Assembly: GCA_002862585.1 (NCBI GenBank)
Contig: PKDP01000046.1
Coordinates: 1-20,730, forward strand
Reading direction: 5' to 3'
From: Flavobacteriales bacterium
Lineage (GTDB): Bacteria > Bacteroidota > Bacteroidia > Flavobacteriales > UBA7312
Length of the DNA stretch: 20,730 bases
In this document: piece after piece, positions 8,030-15,492 of the stretch
Numbering within the stretch: the stretch's first letter is position 1
Layout: each line of letters begins with the position of its first letter
Translations under genes and position numbers: made by a program
Notes under the pieces: model-generated
Told to the model about the DNA's origin: nothing
The model's database searches: none
Seen by the model: only the letters and a program-made list of their open reading frames with translations

Positions 8030-8638
8030 ATCAATCACGTCAACTTCTGGATACTTTGCTAAATCAAACTTAAAGAAGCTACTGCTGAACTTTTTATTAG
8101 GAATGAACGATTTGATAATGTAGGAGTATAAACTTCCCCGTTTGTCAACCATTACAAAAGAACTAATTTGCATTTCAGCTTTATCAATAAATAATTCTAC
8201 TCTGGAAAAAGCACCGCTTTCTTCTGGGAATAAGTTGATTTGGTAGTTTTTAGAATCTTCTTTTACAAATTGGTATTTGTATCCTTCCTCGTAAATGGTG
8301 AAAATTTTAGATGGACTAATTTCATTTTCCTCCTCATCCTCTTCGGAGATATTAACCTCTTCTTCATCCTTTAGGTATATCCAATTAGTTTCACCATCAG
8401 AAATAATAGTCTGAGCGTCTAGTTCAAGTTTAAAGGCATCACCCTGAAGGTATATAATCCCGCTTTGTGATTCGTCAATGTCAGCAACTGTACTCGATAA
8501 ATTATTAGTGAAATGAGCCTCTATTGAAGAGTAAGCACTTGTTTTTTCGCTTAGCTTATCAAGTATGGATTTTGCTCTTTCATCTTGACCTAAAGAGAAT
8601 AATGGTAAAAGTATTGAAAATAATATTAGCTTTTTCAT
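8021..8638 (-). CDS. LolA-like outer-membrane lipoprotein carrier
   Basis: 205 residues. Expected to act in the periplasm, carrying lipoproteins from the inner to the outer membrane. It has a signal peptide (MKKLILFSILLPLFSLGQ), then a LolA-type half-barrel pattern: AKSILDKLSEKTSAYSSIEAHF, SGIIYLQGDAFKLEL, ISDGETNWIYLKDE, SPSKIFTIYEEGYKYQF, and a final FFKFDLAKYPEVDVIDLR strand. Length fits the family. A very acidic stretch at about residues 90-105 (EEEVNISEEDEEENE) sits in a loop between strands. Its ATG overlaps the ftsK stop as ATGA (8635-8638), implying translational coupling. This ftsK-LolA order is common in Bacteroidota as far as I know. LolB is not seen nearby. Family assignment is good; the lipoprotein-carrier role is inferred from the family. 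Confidence 0.85.
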   Translation of the reverse strand: MKKLILFSILLPLFSLGQDERAKSILDKLSEKTSAYSSIEAHFTNNLSSTVADIDESQSGIIYLQGDAFKLELDAQTIISDGETNWIYLKDEEEVNISEEDEEENEISPSKIFTIYEEGYKYQFVKEDSKNYQINLFPEESGAFSRVELFIDKAEMQISSFVMVDKRGSLYSYIIKSFIPNKKFSSSFFKFDLAKYPEVDVIDLR

Positions 8639-10971
8639 AAGTTGGGATTGTTTAAATTTCTTAATACTTCTTCTAACGCCATTTCATCATGAATTAGTAC
8701 TTGACGTGCCTTACTTCCTTCAAAAGGGCCTACAATTCTTGCAGCTTCCAGTTGGTCAATGATACGGCCAGCACGATTATAACCCAGTTTTAATTTTCGT
8801 TGAATGAGTGAAGTAGAACCAGACTGATGTTGTACAATTACTTTAGCAGCTTCCTCAAACATAGAGTCCCTATCATCAAGGTCAGCACCAGAAGTGCCTC
8901 CTTCAGCATCTCCAACATATTCAGGCAATAAAAATGCCTCTGGATAAGCTCTCTGATTTCCTATGTAGTCGGTGATTTTCTCAACCTCTGGGGTGTCAAT
9001 AAATGCACATTGCAGACGTATAAGTTCACTGCCCAATGAGATTAGCATATCACCACGCCCGATTAGTTGGTCAGCACCACCTGCATCTAAAATCGTTCTA
9101 GAATCGATCCTAGAAGTTACTCTAAAAGCTACTCGAGCAGGGAAGTTTGCTTTTATGATACCTGTAATTACATTAACGGATGGTCTTTGTGTAGCTACAA
9201 TTAAATGAATACCAATAGCTCTAGCTAACTGTGCAAGACGAGCTATAGGTGTTTCTACCTCTTTACCAGCAGTCATGATTAAATCAGCAAACTCATCAAT
9301 AACCAATACAATATAGGGAAGGTACTTATGTCCATCGTTAGGGTTTAGCTTTCTAGCAATGAATTTTTTATTGTACTCAACGATATTTCTACACTGAGCA
9401 TTTTGAAGTAAATCGTAACGCTGATCCATTTCAATACACAATGAGTTTAGAGTATTTATTACCTTTTTAGTATCGGTTATGATAGCCTCCTCTGAATCTG
9501 GGAGTTTAGCTAAGAAGTGTCGTTCAATTTTATTAAACAAAGTAAGCTCGACTTTTTTAGGATCTACCAAAACAAATTTTACTTCAGCTGGGTGCTTAGC
9601 ATACAGAAGTGAAGCTAAAATAGCATTAAGACCAACAGATTTACCTTGCCCGGTAGCACCAGCCATAAGGAGGTGAGGCATCTTGGCTAAATCAGCTACA
9701 AATGTTTCGTTTGAAATGGTTTTACCAAAGGCTACGGGTAGCTCCATTGAATTCTTTTGAAACTTATCGGAGGAAATTACAGCTTTCATTGAAACTGTCG
9801 CAGGATTTTGATTTGGCACTTCAATACCAATAGTTCCCCTTCCTGGAATAGGGGCAATAATTCTAATCCCCAAAGCAGATAGTGAAAGGGCAATGTCGTC
9901 TTCTAAGTTCTTGATTTTTGAAATTCGCACACCCGCCTCAGGAACTATTTCGTATAGAGTAATAGTAGGGCCAATAGTTGCGCTAATCGAAGAAATACCA
10001 ATCTTATAGTTTCCTAGGGTTTCTACAATTCTATTTTTATTGGCCTCTAATTCGGTTTTATCAATTTCAATTTTACCACTTCCATACTCTTCAAGTAAAT
10101 TGATTTTTGGAATTTTATAATTAGATAAATCTAGTTTAGGGTCGTATTCACCAAGCCCTTCTAGTTTATTGCTAATATCTTTTTGACTTAGTGTTTCTTC
10201 TTCATTAACATGAACTTCTATGTCTAAATCGTCACTTTCAGCATCTTTATTTTCAGCTTTAGGAGTAGCTACAACAGTATCAGTTATTAATTCTACTTTC
10301 TCTTCGCTTTGTACTACTGTCAGTTCTTCCTCTTCTTCTAGAACTTCAGTTTCAGTTAAAACAAGTGGTTCATTTTCTTCTAATTCTTCATTAATAGCGG
10401 TATCACTTTCTATTTCAACATCGATACTGCTTTTGAATTTAGGGTTAAAACGAAGAATAACAAAAGTCAGTAATGATAGAAAAATTACAAATCCTGTTCC
10501 AATCTTTCCTATGAGTAGTTCAAGGTAGCTGTTCATTTCACTTCCAAAAATACCTCCTAGTATAGATGGCGAAGTGAAAAAGCCAAAAAACAATGAAATC
10601 CATGCTATTGAAAGTATACCAAGGCTGAAGCTCTTAGTTATGCCCATTATCTTTTTATCAAATACTAGAAATACCCCCCAATTGAATAGAAGGAATGGAA
10701 ATATAAATGAAGATATACCAAACCAATTGTATAAAAATAGATTTGATATTCTATGACCAAAAACACCTCCAAAATTACTAATATCATCAGAGAATTTTCC
10801 TAGTTTATCTTGGTCAATATTTCCGTTGATTAGAAAGGATATAAAAACAACTACTAGATAAAGTGCAAAGAAAACAAGCAGAAAGCCAATTATCTTTTTA
10901 AATCGTTCATCTTCAATTTTAAATTTTGAGCCAATACGTTTAAAAATATTTTCTTTCTTCTTTTTCTTCAT
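8635..10971 (-). CDS. ftsK: FtsK/SpoIIIE-family DNA translocase
   Basis: 778 residues. A septum-anchored, ATP-driven double-stranded DNA pump that clears the chromosome termini at division and activates dimer resolution. The basic N-terminus (MKKKKKENIFKR) is followed by about four membrane segments (residues ~27-49, 76-104, 112-135, 151-175). A short acidic, Glu-rich linker (~185-260) comes next, then the alpha/beta motor domain with Walker A GATGQGKS (438-445), PKKVELTLF, Walker B VLVIDEFADL (556-565) and IVATQRPSVNVITG. The C-terminal winged-helix gamma domain (~708-762: IQRKLKLGYNRAGRIIDQLE) reads the orienting DNA sequences. Motor and gamma domains look complete. The linker is much shorter than in E. 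coli FtsK, as is usual in Bacteroidota. It lies 7 bases downstream of the enoyl-CoA hydratase gene and overlaps lolA by 4 bases. Confidence 0.97.
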   Translation of the reverse strand: MKKKKKENIFKRIGSKFKIEDERFKKIIGFLLVFFALYLVVVFISFLINGNIDQDKLGKFSDDISNFGGVFGHRISNLFLYNWFGISSFIFPFLLFNWGVFLVFDKKIMGITKSFSLGILSIAWISLFFGFFTSPSILGGIFGSEMNSYLELLIGKIGTGFVIFLSLLTFVILRFNPKFKSSIDVEIESDTAINEELEENEPLVLTETEVLEEEEELTVVQSEEKVELITDTVVATPKAENKDAESDDLDIEVHVNEEETLSQKDISNKLEGLGEYDPKLDLSNYKIPKINLLEEYGSGKIEIDKTELEANKNRIVETLGNYKIGISSISATIGPTITLYEIVPEAGVRISKIKNLEDDIALSLSALGIRIIAPIPGRGTIGIEVPNQNPATVSMKAVISSDKFQKNSMELPVAFGKTISNETFVADLAKMPHLLMAGATGQGKSVGLNAILASLLYAKHPAEVKFVLVDPKKVELTLFNKIERHFLAKLPDSEEAIITDTKKVINTLNSLCIEMDQRYDLLQNAQCRNIVEYNKKFIARKLNPNDGHKYLPYIVLVIDEFADLIMTAGKEVETPIARLAQLARAIGIHLIVATQRPSVNVITGIIKANFPARVAFRVTSRIDSRTILDAGGADQLIGRGDMLISLGSELIRLQCAFIDTPEVEKITDYIGNQRAYPEAFLLPEYVGDAEGGTSGADLDDRDSMFEEAAKVIVQHQSGSTSLIQRKLKLGYNRAGRIIDQLEAARIVGPFEGSKARQVLIHDEMALEEVLRNLNNPNL

Positions 10972-10978
10972 GAGCGTT

Positions 10979-11758
10979 TTACCAATTTAAATTTTTCTTG
11001 TTCAAAAAAGCGTCAATTCCCTTTTTGCAATCTTCACTTTCCCTAGCCATTGCATTCTTATTTACGGCTAAATCTAAGCCTTCATCAAGAGAAAGATTTT
11101 GCATTTCAGCTAACATCAATTTCGTAGAGCGTAATGAATCTGCTGAGGCAGTTGCACATAATTTCTGTGCCAAATCAAGAACGCTCTGCTCAAGATTTTC
11201 TTTTGGAACACATCTATTAATCAGTCCTATGTCAGTTGCTTGTTGTGCTGAAATTGTTTTGCCAGTTAGTAGCAGCTCTTTGGTTTTCCCTTCGCCGATT
11301 TTCCTGAGCAGAAATACACTAACAATAGCAGGAATAAAACCAATTTTTACTTCCGAATAACCAAACTTTGCCGATTCAGAAGCAATGGATAAATCGCACA
11401 CACTTGCTAATCCACATCCACCAGCAATAGCATGTCCTTGTACACTAGCAATAACTACCTTTTTTAAATAGTAAATTTGTTTAAACAAACCCATTAGATG
11501 ATTTGAATCGGCTATATTTTCATCCCTAGAAAAAGATTGTAAGGATTGTAAATACTCTAAATCCGCACCAGCACTAAAAACGTCACCTTTGGCTTGTAAA
11601 ACAATTACTTTACAATTCTCATCCTTTTCAGCATATTCGAAAAGCTCTTTTAATTCGAAGATTAAGTGGCTATTTAGAGCATTTCGTTTATCTGCTCTAT
11701 CTAAGGTTATAAAACCTACTCTGTCCCTTACTGAATATGTAACAAATTGGTGGTTCAC
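10979..11758 (-). CDS. Enoyl-CoA hydratase/isomerase (crotonase) family protein, methylglutaconyl-CoA hydratase-like
   Basis: 259 residues, starting at GTG; an in-frame TAA lies three codons upstream (11768-11770) and no nearby ATG is in frame. It has the crotonase fold: DRADKRNALN, the CoA and oxyanion-hole segment FSAGADLEYL (around 61-70), VQGHAIAGGCGLASVCD (106-122) and FGYSEVKIGFIPAIVS (132-147). In crotonase two glutamates act on water. Here the first position is Gly116 (GGCGLA) while the second is kept as Glu136. The pattern ...EVKIGFIPAIVS resembles the LiuC-type methylglutaconyl-CoA hydratases of leucine breakdown, so that is the best functional guess; a fatty-acid or other acyl-CoA role is possible. 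It is the first gene of the operon with ftsK and lolA, with no biochemical tie to them that I can see. Confidence 0.88.
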   Translation of the reverse strand: MNHQFVTYSVRDRVGFITLDRADKRNALNSHLIFELKELFEYAEKDENCKVIVLQAKGDVFSAGADLEYLQSLQSFSRDENIADSNHLMGLFKQIYYLKKVVIASVQGHAIAGGCGLASVCDLSIASESAKFGYSEVKIGFIPAIVSVFLLRKIGEGKTKELLLTGKTISAQQATDIGLINRCVPKENLEQSVLDLAQKLCATASADSLRSTKLMLAEMQNLSLDEGLDLAVNKNAMARESEDCKKGIDAFLNKKNLNW

Positions 11759-11777
11759 GTCTTTATTTTATACCTTC

Positions 11778-11785
11778 CAAATATA
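11778..11785 (-). promoter_or_regulatory. Candidate -7 element for the enoyl-CoA hydratase-ftsK-lolA operon
   Basis: Read on minus, the sequence is TATATTTG, matching TAnnTTTG, with TTA (one base off TTG) 20 bases further upstream. Transcription would start around 11772, giving a leader of only about 13 bases before the GTG start. A second TAAATTTG on minus (11788-11795) overlaps the spacer and is an alternative. AT-rich sequence makes chance matches easy. Confidence 0.45.
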
Positions 11786-11809
11786 TTCAAATTTATGGGT
11801 GTAAATAAT

Positions 11810-11837
11810 AACCCTATTAAGATTTTATTAAACCCTA
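11810..11837. repeat. Direct repeat AACCCTA with 21-bp spacing in the divergent promoter region
   Basis: AACCCTA occurs at 11810-11816 and 11831-11837, start to start 21 bases, about two helical turns. A GGGT at 11797-11800 is a third, inverted, partial copy. The repeats lie between the two divergent candidate promoters, where an operator shared by both operons could sit. No regulator gene is visible in the window. Confidence 0.35.
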
Positions 11838-11846
11838 AACTATATT

Positions 11847-11854
11847 TAAATTTG
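11847..11854 (+). promoter_or_regulatory. Candidate -7 element for the seven-gene plus-strand operon
   Basis: TAAATTTG matches TAnnTTTG. No TTG is found at the expected upstream spacing, only TTT. It lies 17 bases before the ATG at 11872, so the leader would be about 10 bases. No better promoter is visible in the 113-base gap. Confidence 0.4.
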
Positions 11855-11871
11855 CCATTCAATTTTTATTG

Positions 11872-12786
11872 ATGTTGGAGATAAATTTACATAATGAAAC
11901 CTCAAAACTTGAGGCGGTTGTTTTGGGTTTGCCAGATGATTTCGGTGGCACACCAAAAATTGAAGATTGTTACGACCCCAAGTCTAGAGAATATGTTGCT
12001 AAAGGCTTATTTCCAACACAAGAAAATATAACCAAAGAAATGAATGCCGTCCTTGAGGTGTTCAACAAATACGGAGTAAAAGTATATCGTCTAGAAAATA
12101 TACCTTCTTTAAACCAAATTTTTTCTCGAGATATTGGCTTTGTAATTGAAGATAAATTCATTGTCCCAAATATTATTTCTGATAGGTCAAAAGAAGTAGA
12201 AGCGTTAAGCTATTTACATTCACAATTTCGAGAAGGAAGTCTAATCAAGATGCCGCAAAATACTAGGGTAGAGGGTGGAGATGTGATGCTATGCAATGAC
12301 TATGTGTTTGTAGGATATTCAGAGGCTGAGGATTTTGAAAACTATCAAGTAGCAAGAACCAATAAAGCAGCTATTGAATTTTTACAAACTACCTTTCCAA
12401 ATAAACAACTAAAGGGCTTTGAACTAAAAAAATCTGATGATAACCCTAAAGAAAATGCCTTACACCTTGATTGCTGCTTTCAGCCAATAGGTCATGATTC
12501 AGCAATAGTTTACAAAGAAGGGTTTAAGAATATATCTGATGTAGATTTTTTAATCAACTACTTTGGAGAAGATAACATCATCTTTATTTCACAAGACGAA
12601 ATGTATCAGATGAACTCCAATATATTTTCCATATCGCCTGAAGTCATTATTTCCGAAAAAGGCTTTAATCGATTAAATGATGAGCTAAGAAAAAGGGGCT
12701 TTACCGTTGAAGAAGTGCCCTATGCCGAAATATCTAAAATGGAAGGACTGTTGCGTTGTTCCACATTACCACTACGAAGAGTATGA
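11872..12786 (+). CDS. Amidinotransferase-fold (guanidino-modifying) hydrolase, arginine deiminase/DDAH-like
   Basis: 304 residues from the ATG at 11872; an in-frame TTG one codon earlier (11869) is less likely. The pentein-fold catalytic set is present: FSRDIGF (Asp87) for binding the guanidino group, RVEGGDVML (Glu134, Asp137), HLDCCFQPI (His198) and the nucleophile in EGLLRCSTLPLRR (Cys296). Enzymes of this fold attack the guanidinium carbon of arginine, methylarginine or related compounds through a covalent Cys intermediate, and either hydrolyse it or transfer the amidino group. The sequence alone does not say which substrate applies. The downstream gene is a second pentein hydrolase, overlapping as ATGA (12783-12786), followed by argS, so a role in arginine or citrulline turnover is likely. 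It is the first gene of the operon. Fold and catalytic residues are certain; the reaction is not. Confidence 0.85.
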   Translation: MLEINLHNETSKLEAVVLGLPDDFGGTPKIEDCYDPKSREYVAKGLFPTQENITKEMNAVLEVFNKYGVKVYRLENIPSLNQIFSRDIGFVIEDKFIVPNIISDRSKEVEALSYLHSQFREGSLIKMPQNTRVEGGDVMLCNDYVFVGYSEAEDFENYQVARTNKAAIEFLQTTFPNKQLKGFELKKSDDNPKENALHLDCCFQPIGHDSAIVYKEGFKNISDVDFLINYFGEDNIIFISQDEMYQMNSNIFSISPEVIISEKGFNRLNDELRKRGFTVEEVPYAEISKMEGLLRCSTLPLRRV

Positions 12787-13718
12787 GTCAAATTACCAAA
12801 CATATAATGATGATAGAGCCTGTAAGTTTTCGTTTTAACGAAGAAACGGCTGAGAATAACTATTATCAGAAAGTCATAGACGGTTTATCACCTGAAGGAA
12901 CACAAGAAAAAGCTTTATCTGAGTTTACGAACTTTGTCGATAAACTACGTTCACATGGTGTTAACGTTATTCTTGTAAAAGACACAGAGTCGCCGGATAC
13001 ACCCGACTCTATTTTTCCAAACAATTGGGTATCCTTTCACAATGATGGCAAAATTGGTTTGTATCCTATGTGTGCTATGAACAGACGAGTAGAACGCCGT
13101 GAAGATATATTTGATACTCTAGTAGATGATTACGGATTTCATATCGATGAAATAAAAGATTTCACTGAGTTTGAAGAACACGATAAATTTTTAGAAGGAA
13201 CAGGTAGTATGATTCTCGACAGAGAGAATAAAATTTGCTACGCAGCCATTTCCATACGCACAGATGAGCAAGCTGTATTGCAGTTTTGCGATGAGTTTGA
13301 TTATACGCCAGTTTGCTTTAATGCCTACCAAAATGTTGGAGAAGAGCGTTTGCCTATTTACCATACCAATGTGATGATGTGTGTTGCTAACGATTTTGTA
13401 GTAATTTGTTTAGATACTATTGACCAAATTGAAGAGCGTACACATGTAATTGAAAGTCTAGAACGTACCAATAAAGAAATCATAGAAATCTCCGAAGAAC
13501 AAAAAGAACATTTTGCAGGCAATATGTTGCAAGTAATGGGGGATAAACCTTACCTTGTCATGTCAAAATCGGCATACAACAGTTTGGATAAAAATCAGAT
13601 AGAAAAAATAGAAAAGCATTGCCCTATCATTCACAGTTCTTTAGACACAATTGAAGCCTGTGGTGGAGGAAGTGCACGATGCATGATGGCGGAAATATTT
13701 TTACCTCAAACAAAATGA
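12783..13718 (+). CDS. ctlX: CtlX-like citrulline utilisation hydrolase (arginine deiminase-related)
   Basis: 311 residues from the ATG at 12783, which overlaps the previous stop; a frame from 12756 is less likely. The N-terminus (KHIMMIEPVSFRFN.ETAENNYYQ) and C-terminus (CGGGSARCMMAEIFLP) match the family labelled citrulline utilisation hydrolase CtlX as I recall it. Pentein catalytic residues are present: SIFPNNWVSF (Asp76 just before), LEGTGSM (Glu138), YHTNVMM (His194) and Cys300. It differs clearly from its upstream neighbour, so the pair is not a recent duplication. If the first enzyme makes citrulline from arginine and this one hydrolyses citrulline to ornithine, the two would form a two-step arginine breakdown route; that order is my inference. 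Its stop overlaps the argS start as ATGA (13715-13718). Confidence 0.82.
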   Translation: MSQITKHIMMIEPVSFRFNEETAENNYYQKVIDGLSPEGTQEKALSEFTNFVDKLRSHGVNVILVKDTESPDTPDSIFPNNWVSFHNDGKIGLYPMCAMNRRVERREDIFDTLVDDYGFHIDEIKDFTEFEEHDKFLEGTGSMILDRENKICYAAISIRTDEQAVLQFCDEFDYTPVCFNAYQNVGEERLPIYHTNVMMCVANDFVVICLDTIDQIEERTHVIESLERTNKEIIEISEEQKEHFAGNMLQVMGDKPYLVMSKSAYNSLDKNQIEKIEKHCPIIHSSLDTIEACGGGSARCMMAEIFLPQTK

Positions 13719-15487
13719 TAGAGCAAAAGCTACATACCGTTGTTGAACAAGCGATTAAAGAACTGTTTCAGGCAGAAAATCAAACCATACAGTTTCAAAA
13801 GACCAGAAAAGAGTTTGAGGGTGATATTACTCTAGTGGTATTTCCATTGTTGAGAGCCTCAAAAAAGTCGCCAGAGCAAACAGCAGACCTTATTGGAGAG
13901 TGCCTAAAAGAAAATGTTGCCTTAGTATCAGACTTTAATTCGGTCAAAGGGTTTCTAAACCTTACCATTGATAATTCCTATTGGTTATCTCAGTTTCAGT
14001 CAGCATATGAACAAGCCAACTATGGAAAAGTAAATGTCGCTGAAGATGCCCCTACACATTTAGTAGAGTTTTCATCGCCAAATACAAATAAACCCCTTCA
14101 TTTGGGTCACATAAGAAATATCCTTTTAGGTAATTCGGTGGCAGAAATCTTAGAAGCGTCTGGAAAGAACGTAAAGAAAGTTCAAATCATCAATGATAGA
14201 GGAATACACATTTGTAAATCTATGATTGCTTGGTTGGAGTTCGGTAACAATGAAACGCCAGAGAGTACAGGGATGAAAGGCGATCATTTTGTAGGTAAGT
14301 ACTATGTTGTCTTTGATAAGCATTACAGAGCTGAGCAAGAAGAGTTAGTAGGTCAAGGAATGCGCAAGGAAGACGCTGAAAAAGAAGCACCTTTATTCAA
14401 GAAAGCACAAGACTTATTGCGAAAATGGGAAGCAAAAGATAAGGAGGTGATTGCACTTTGGGAAAAAATGAATTCGTGGGTTTACGATGGCTTTTCTCAC
14501 ACCTACAAGAGAATGGGAGTAGAGTTTGACAAAAACTATTACGAAAGTGATACTTACCTTCTTGGGAAAGAAGTCATAGAAGAAGGTTTAGAAAAACAAA
14601 CATTTCACAAGAAAGACGATGGTTCGGTTTGGATAGACCTTACCAATGAAGGACTAGATGAAAAAATACTACTTCGTTCAGACGGTACAGCTGTCTACAT
14701 GACTCAAGATATAGGAACAGCCATACAGCGACACGATGATTTTGCCTTTTCTCACATGGTATATACAGTAGGAAATGAGCAAGACTATCATTTTAAAGTC
14801 TTATTTCTAATACTCGATAAGCTAGGTTACGATTGGGCAAAAAACTGTTACCATTTATCCTATGGGATGGTGGACTTACCATCAGGAAAAATGAAGTCAA
14901 GAGAAGGTACAGTAGTAGACGCTGATGACCTTATGAAGGAAATGGTAGACTCTGCCAAAGAAATAGCTCAGGAATTAGGGAAATTAGATGGCATGGACAC
15001 TGAAGAAGCTAATGCCTTATATGAAAACATTGGTATGGGAGCACTAAAGTATTTTATGCTTAAAGTAGACCCTAAGAAGCGTATGCTTTTTGACCCACAA
15101 GAATCCATTGATTTTAATGGTAATACAGGACCGTTTATACAATACACCCATGCACGTATACAAACCATCCTTAAGAAGTACAATAAGGAGGCTTTATTTA
15201 CAACAGAAAACCTAGAGTTGTTAGATAAGGAAAAGCAAATCATTAAGATATTAAATGATTTTCCAGTAACCATTCAAGAAGCAGCAAGCTCGTACAGCCC
15301 AGCACTCATTGCCAATTACATTTACGATTTGGTAAAGGAGTTCAATGGCTTTTATCAGAACGTACCTATTTTGATAGGTGAAGACCAAAATCAAATGGCC
15401 TTTAGAATTGCCTTGTGTGAGTTGGTAGGTCGAGTGAGTAAAACAGGAATGAAATTATTAGGGGTTAATGTCCCCGATAGAATGTAA
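13715..15487 (+). CDS. argS: Arginyl-tRNA synthetase
   Basis: 590 residues. Class I synthetase charging tRNA-Arg with arginine in the cytoplasm. The ATG at 13715 overlaps the ctlX stop; the longer frame from 13679 would overlap ctlX more deeply and adds unrelated residues. Visible: the N-terminal Add-1-type tRNA-contact region (1-100), SSPNTNKPLHLGHIRN with the HIGH-type motif HLGH (129-132), the arginine-site region (VQIINDRG, DIGTAIQRHD), the KMSKS-loop equivalent GKMKSREGTVV (391-401), and the C-terminal anticodon-binding helical domain with FIQYTHARIQTIL (474-486). Length fits the family. Its coupling behind two guanidino hydrolases is notable because all three deal with arginine. ffh follows after 5 bases. 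Confidence 0.98.
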   Translation: MIEQKLHTVVEQAIKELFQAENQTIQFQKTRKEFEGDITLVVFPLLRASKKSPEQTADLIGECLKENVALVSDFNSVKGFLNLTIDNSYWLSQFQSAYEQANYGKVNVAEDAPTHLVEFSSPNTNKPLHLGHIRNILLGNSVAEILEASGKNVKKVQIINDRGIHICKSMIAWLEFGNNETPESTGMKGDHFVGKYYVVFDKHYRAEQEELVGQGMRKEDAEKEAPLFKKAQDLLRKWEAKDKEVIALWEKMNSWVYDGFSHTYKRMGVEFDKNYYESDTYLLGKEVIEEGLEKQTFHKKDDGSVWIDLTNEGLDEKILLRSDGTAVYMTQDIGTAIQRHDDFAFSHMVYTVGNEQDYHFKVLFLILDKLGYDWAKNCYHLSYGMVDLPSGKMKSREGTVVDADDLMKEMVDSAKEIAQELGKLDGMDTEEANALYENIGMGALKYFMLKVDPKKRMLFDPQESIDFNGNTGPFIQYTHARIQTILKKYNKEALFTTENLELLDKEKQIIKILNDFPVTIQEAASSYSPALIANYIYDLVKEFNGFYQNVPILIGEDQNQMAFRIALCELVGRVSKTGMKLLGVNVPDRM

Positions 15488-15492
15488 AAGAT

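Noticed and set aside
10220..10528. Plus-strand Ser/Thr-rich open frame of 102 codons opposite ftsK
   Set aside because: It is the mirror of the Glu-rich FtsK linker (GAA and GAG read as TTC and CTC), with no start signal or protein-like pattern.
11759..11871. Riboswitch or small RNA in the divergent gap
   Set aside because: The gap is short, AT-rich, and shows no stable stems or known conserved core.
13679..13714. Longer N-terminus for ArgS overlapping ctlX
   Set aside because: The added residues are only a frame-shifted reading of the conserved CtlX C-terminus; the ATG at 13715 gives the normal ArgS N-terminus and an ATGA overlap.
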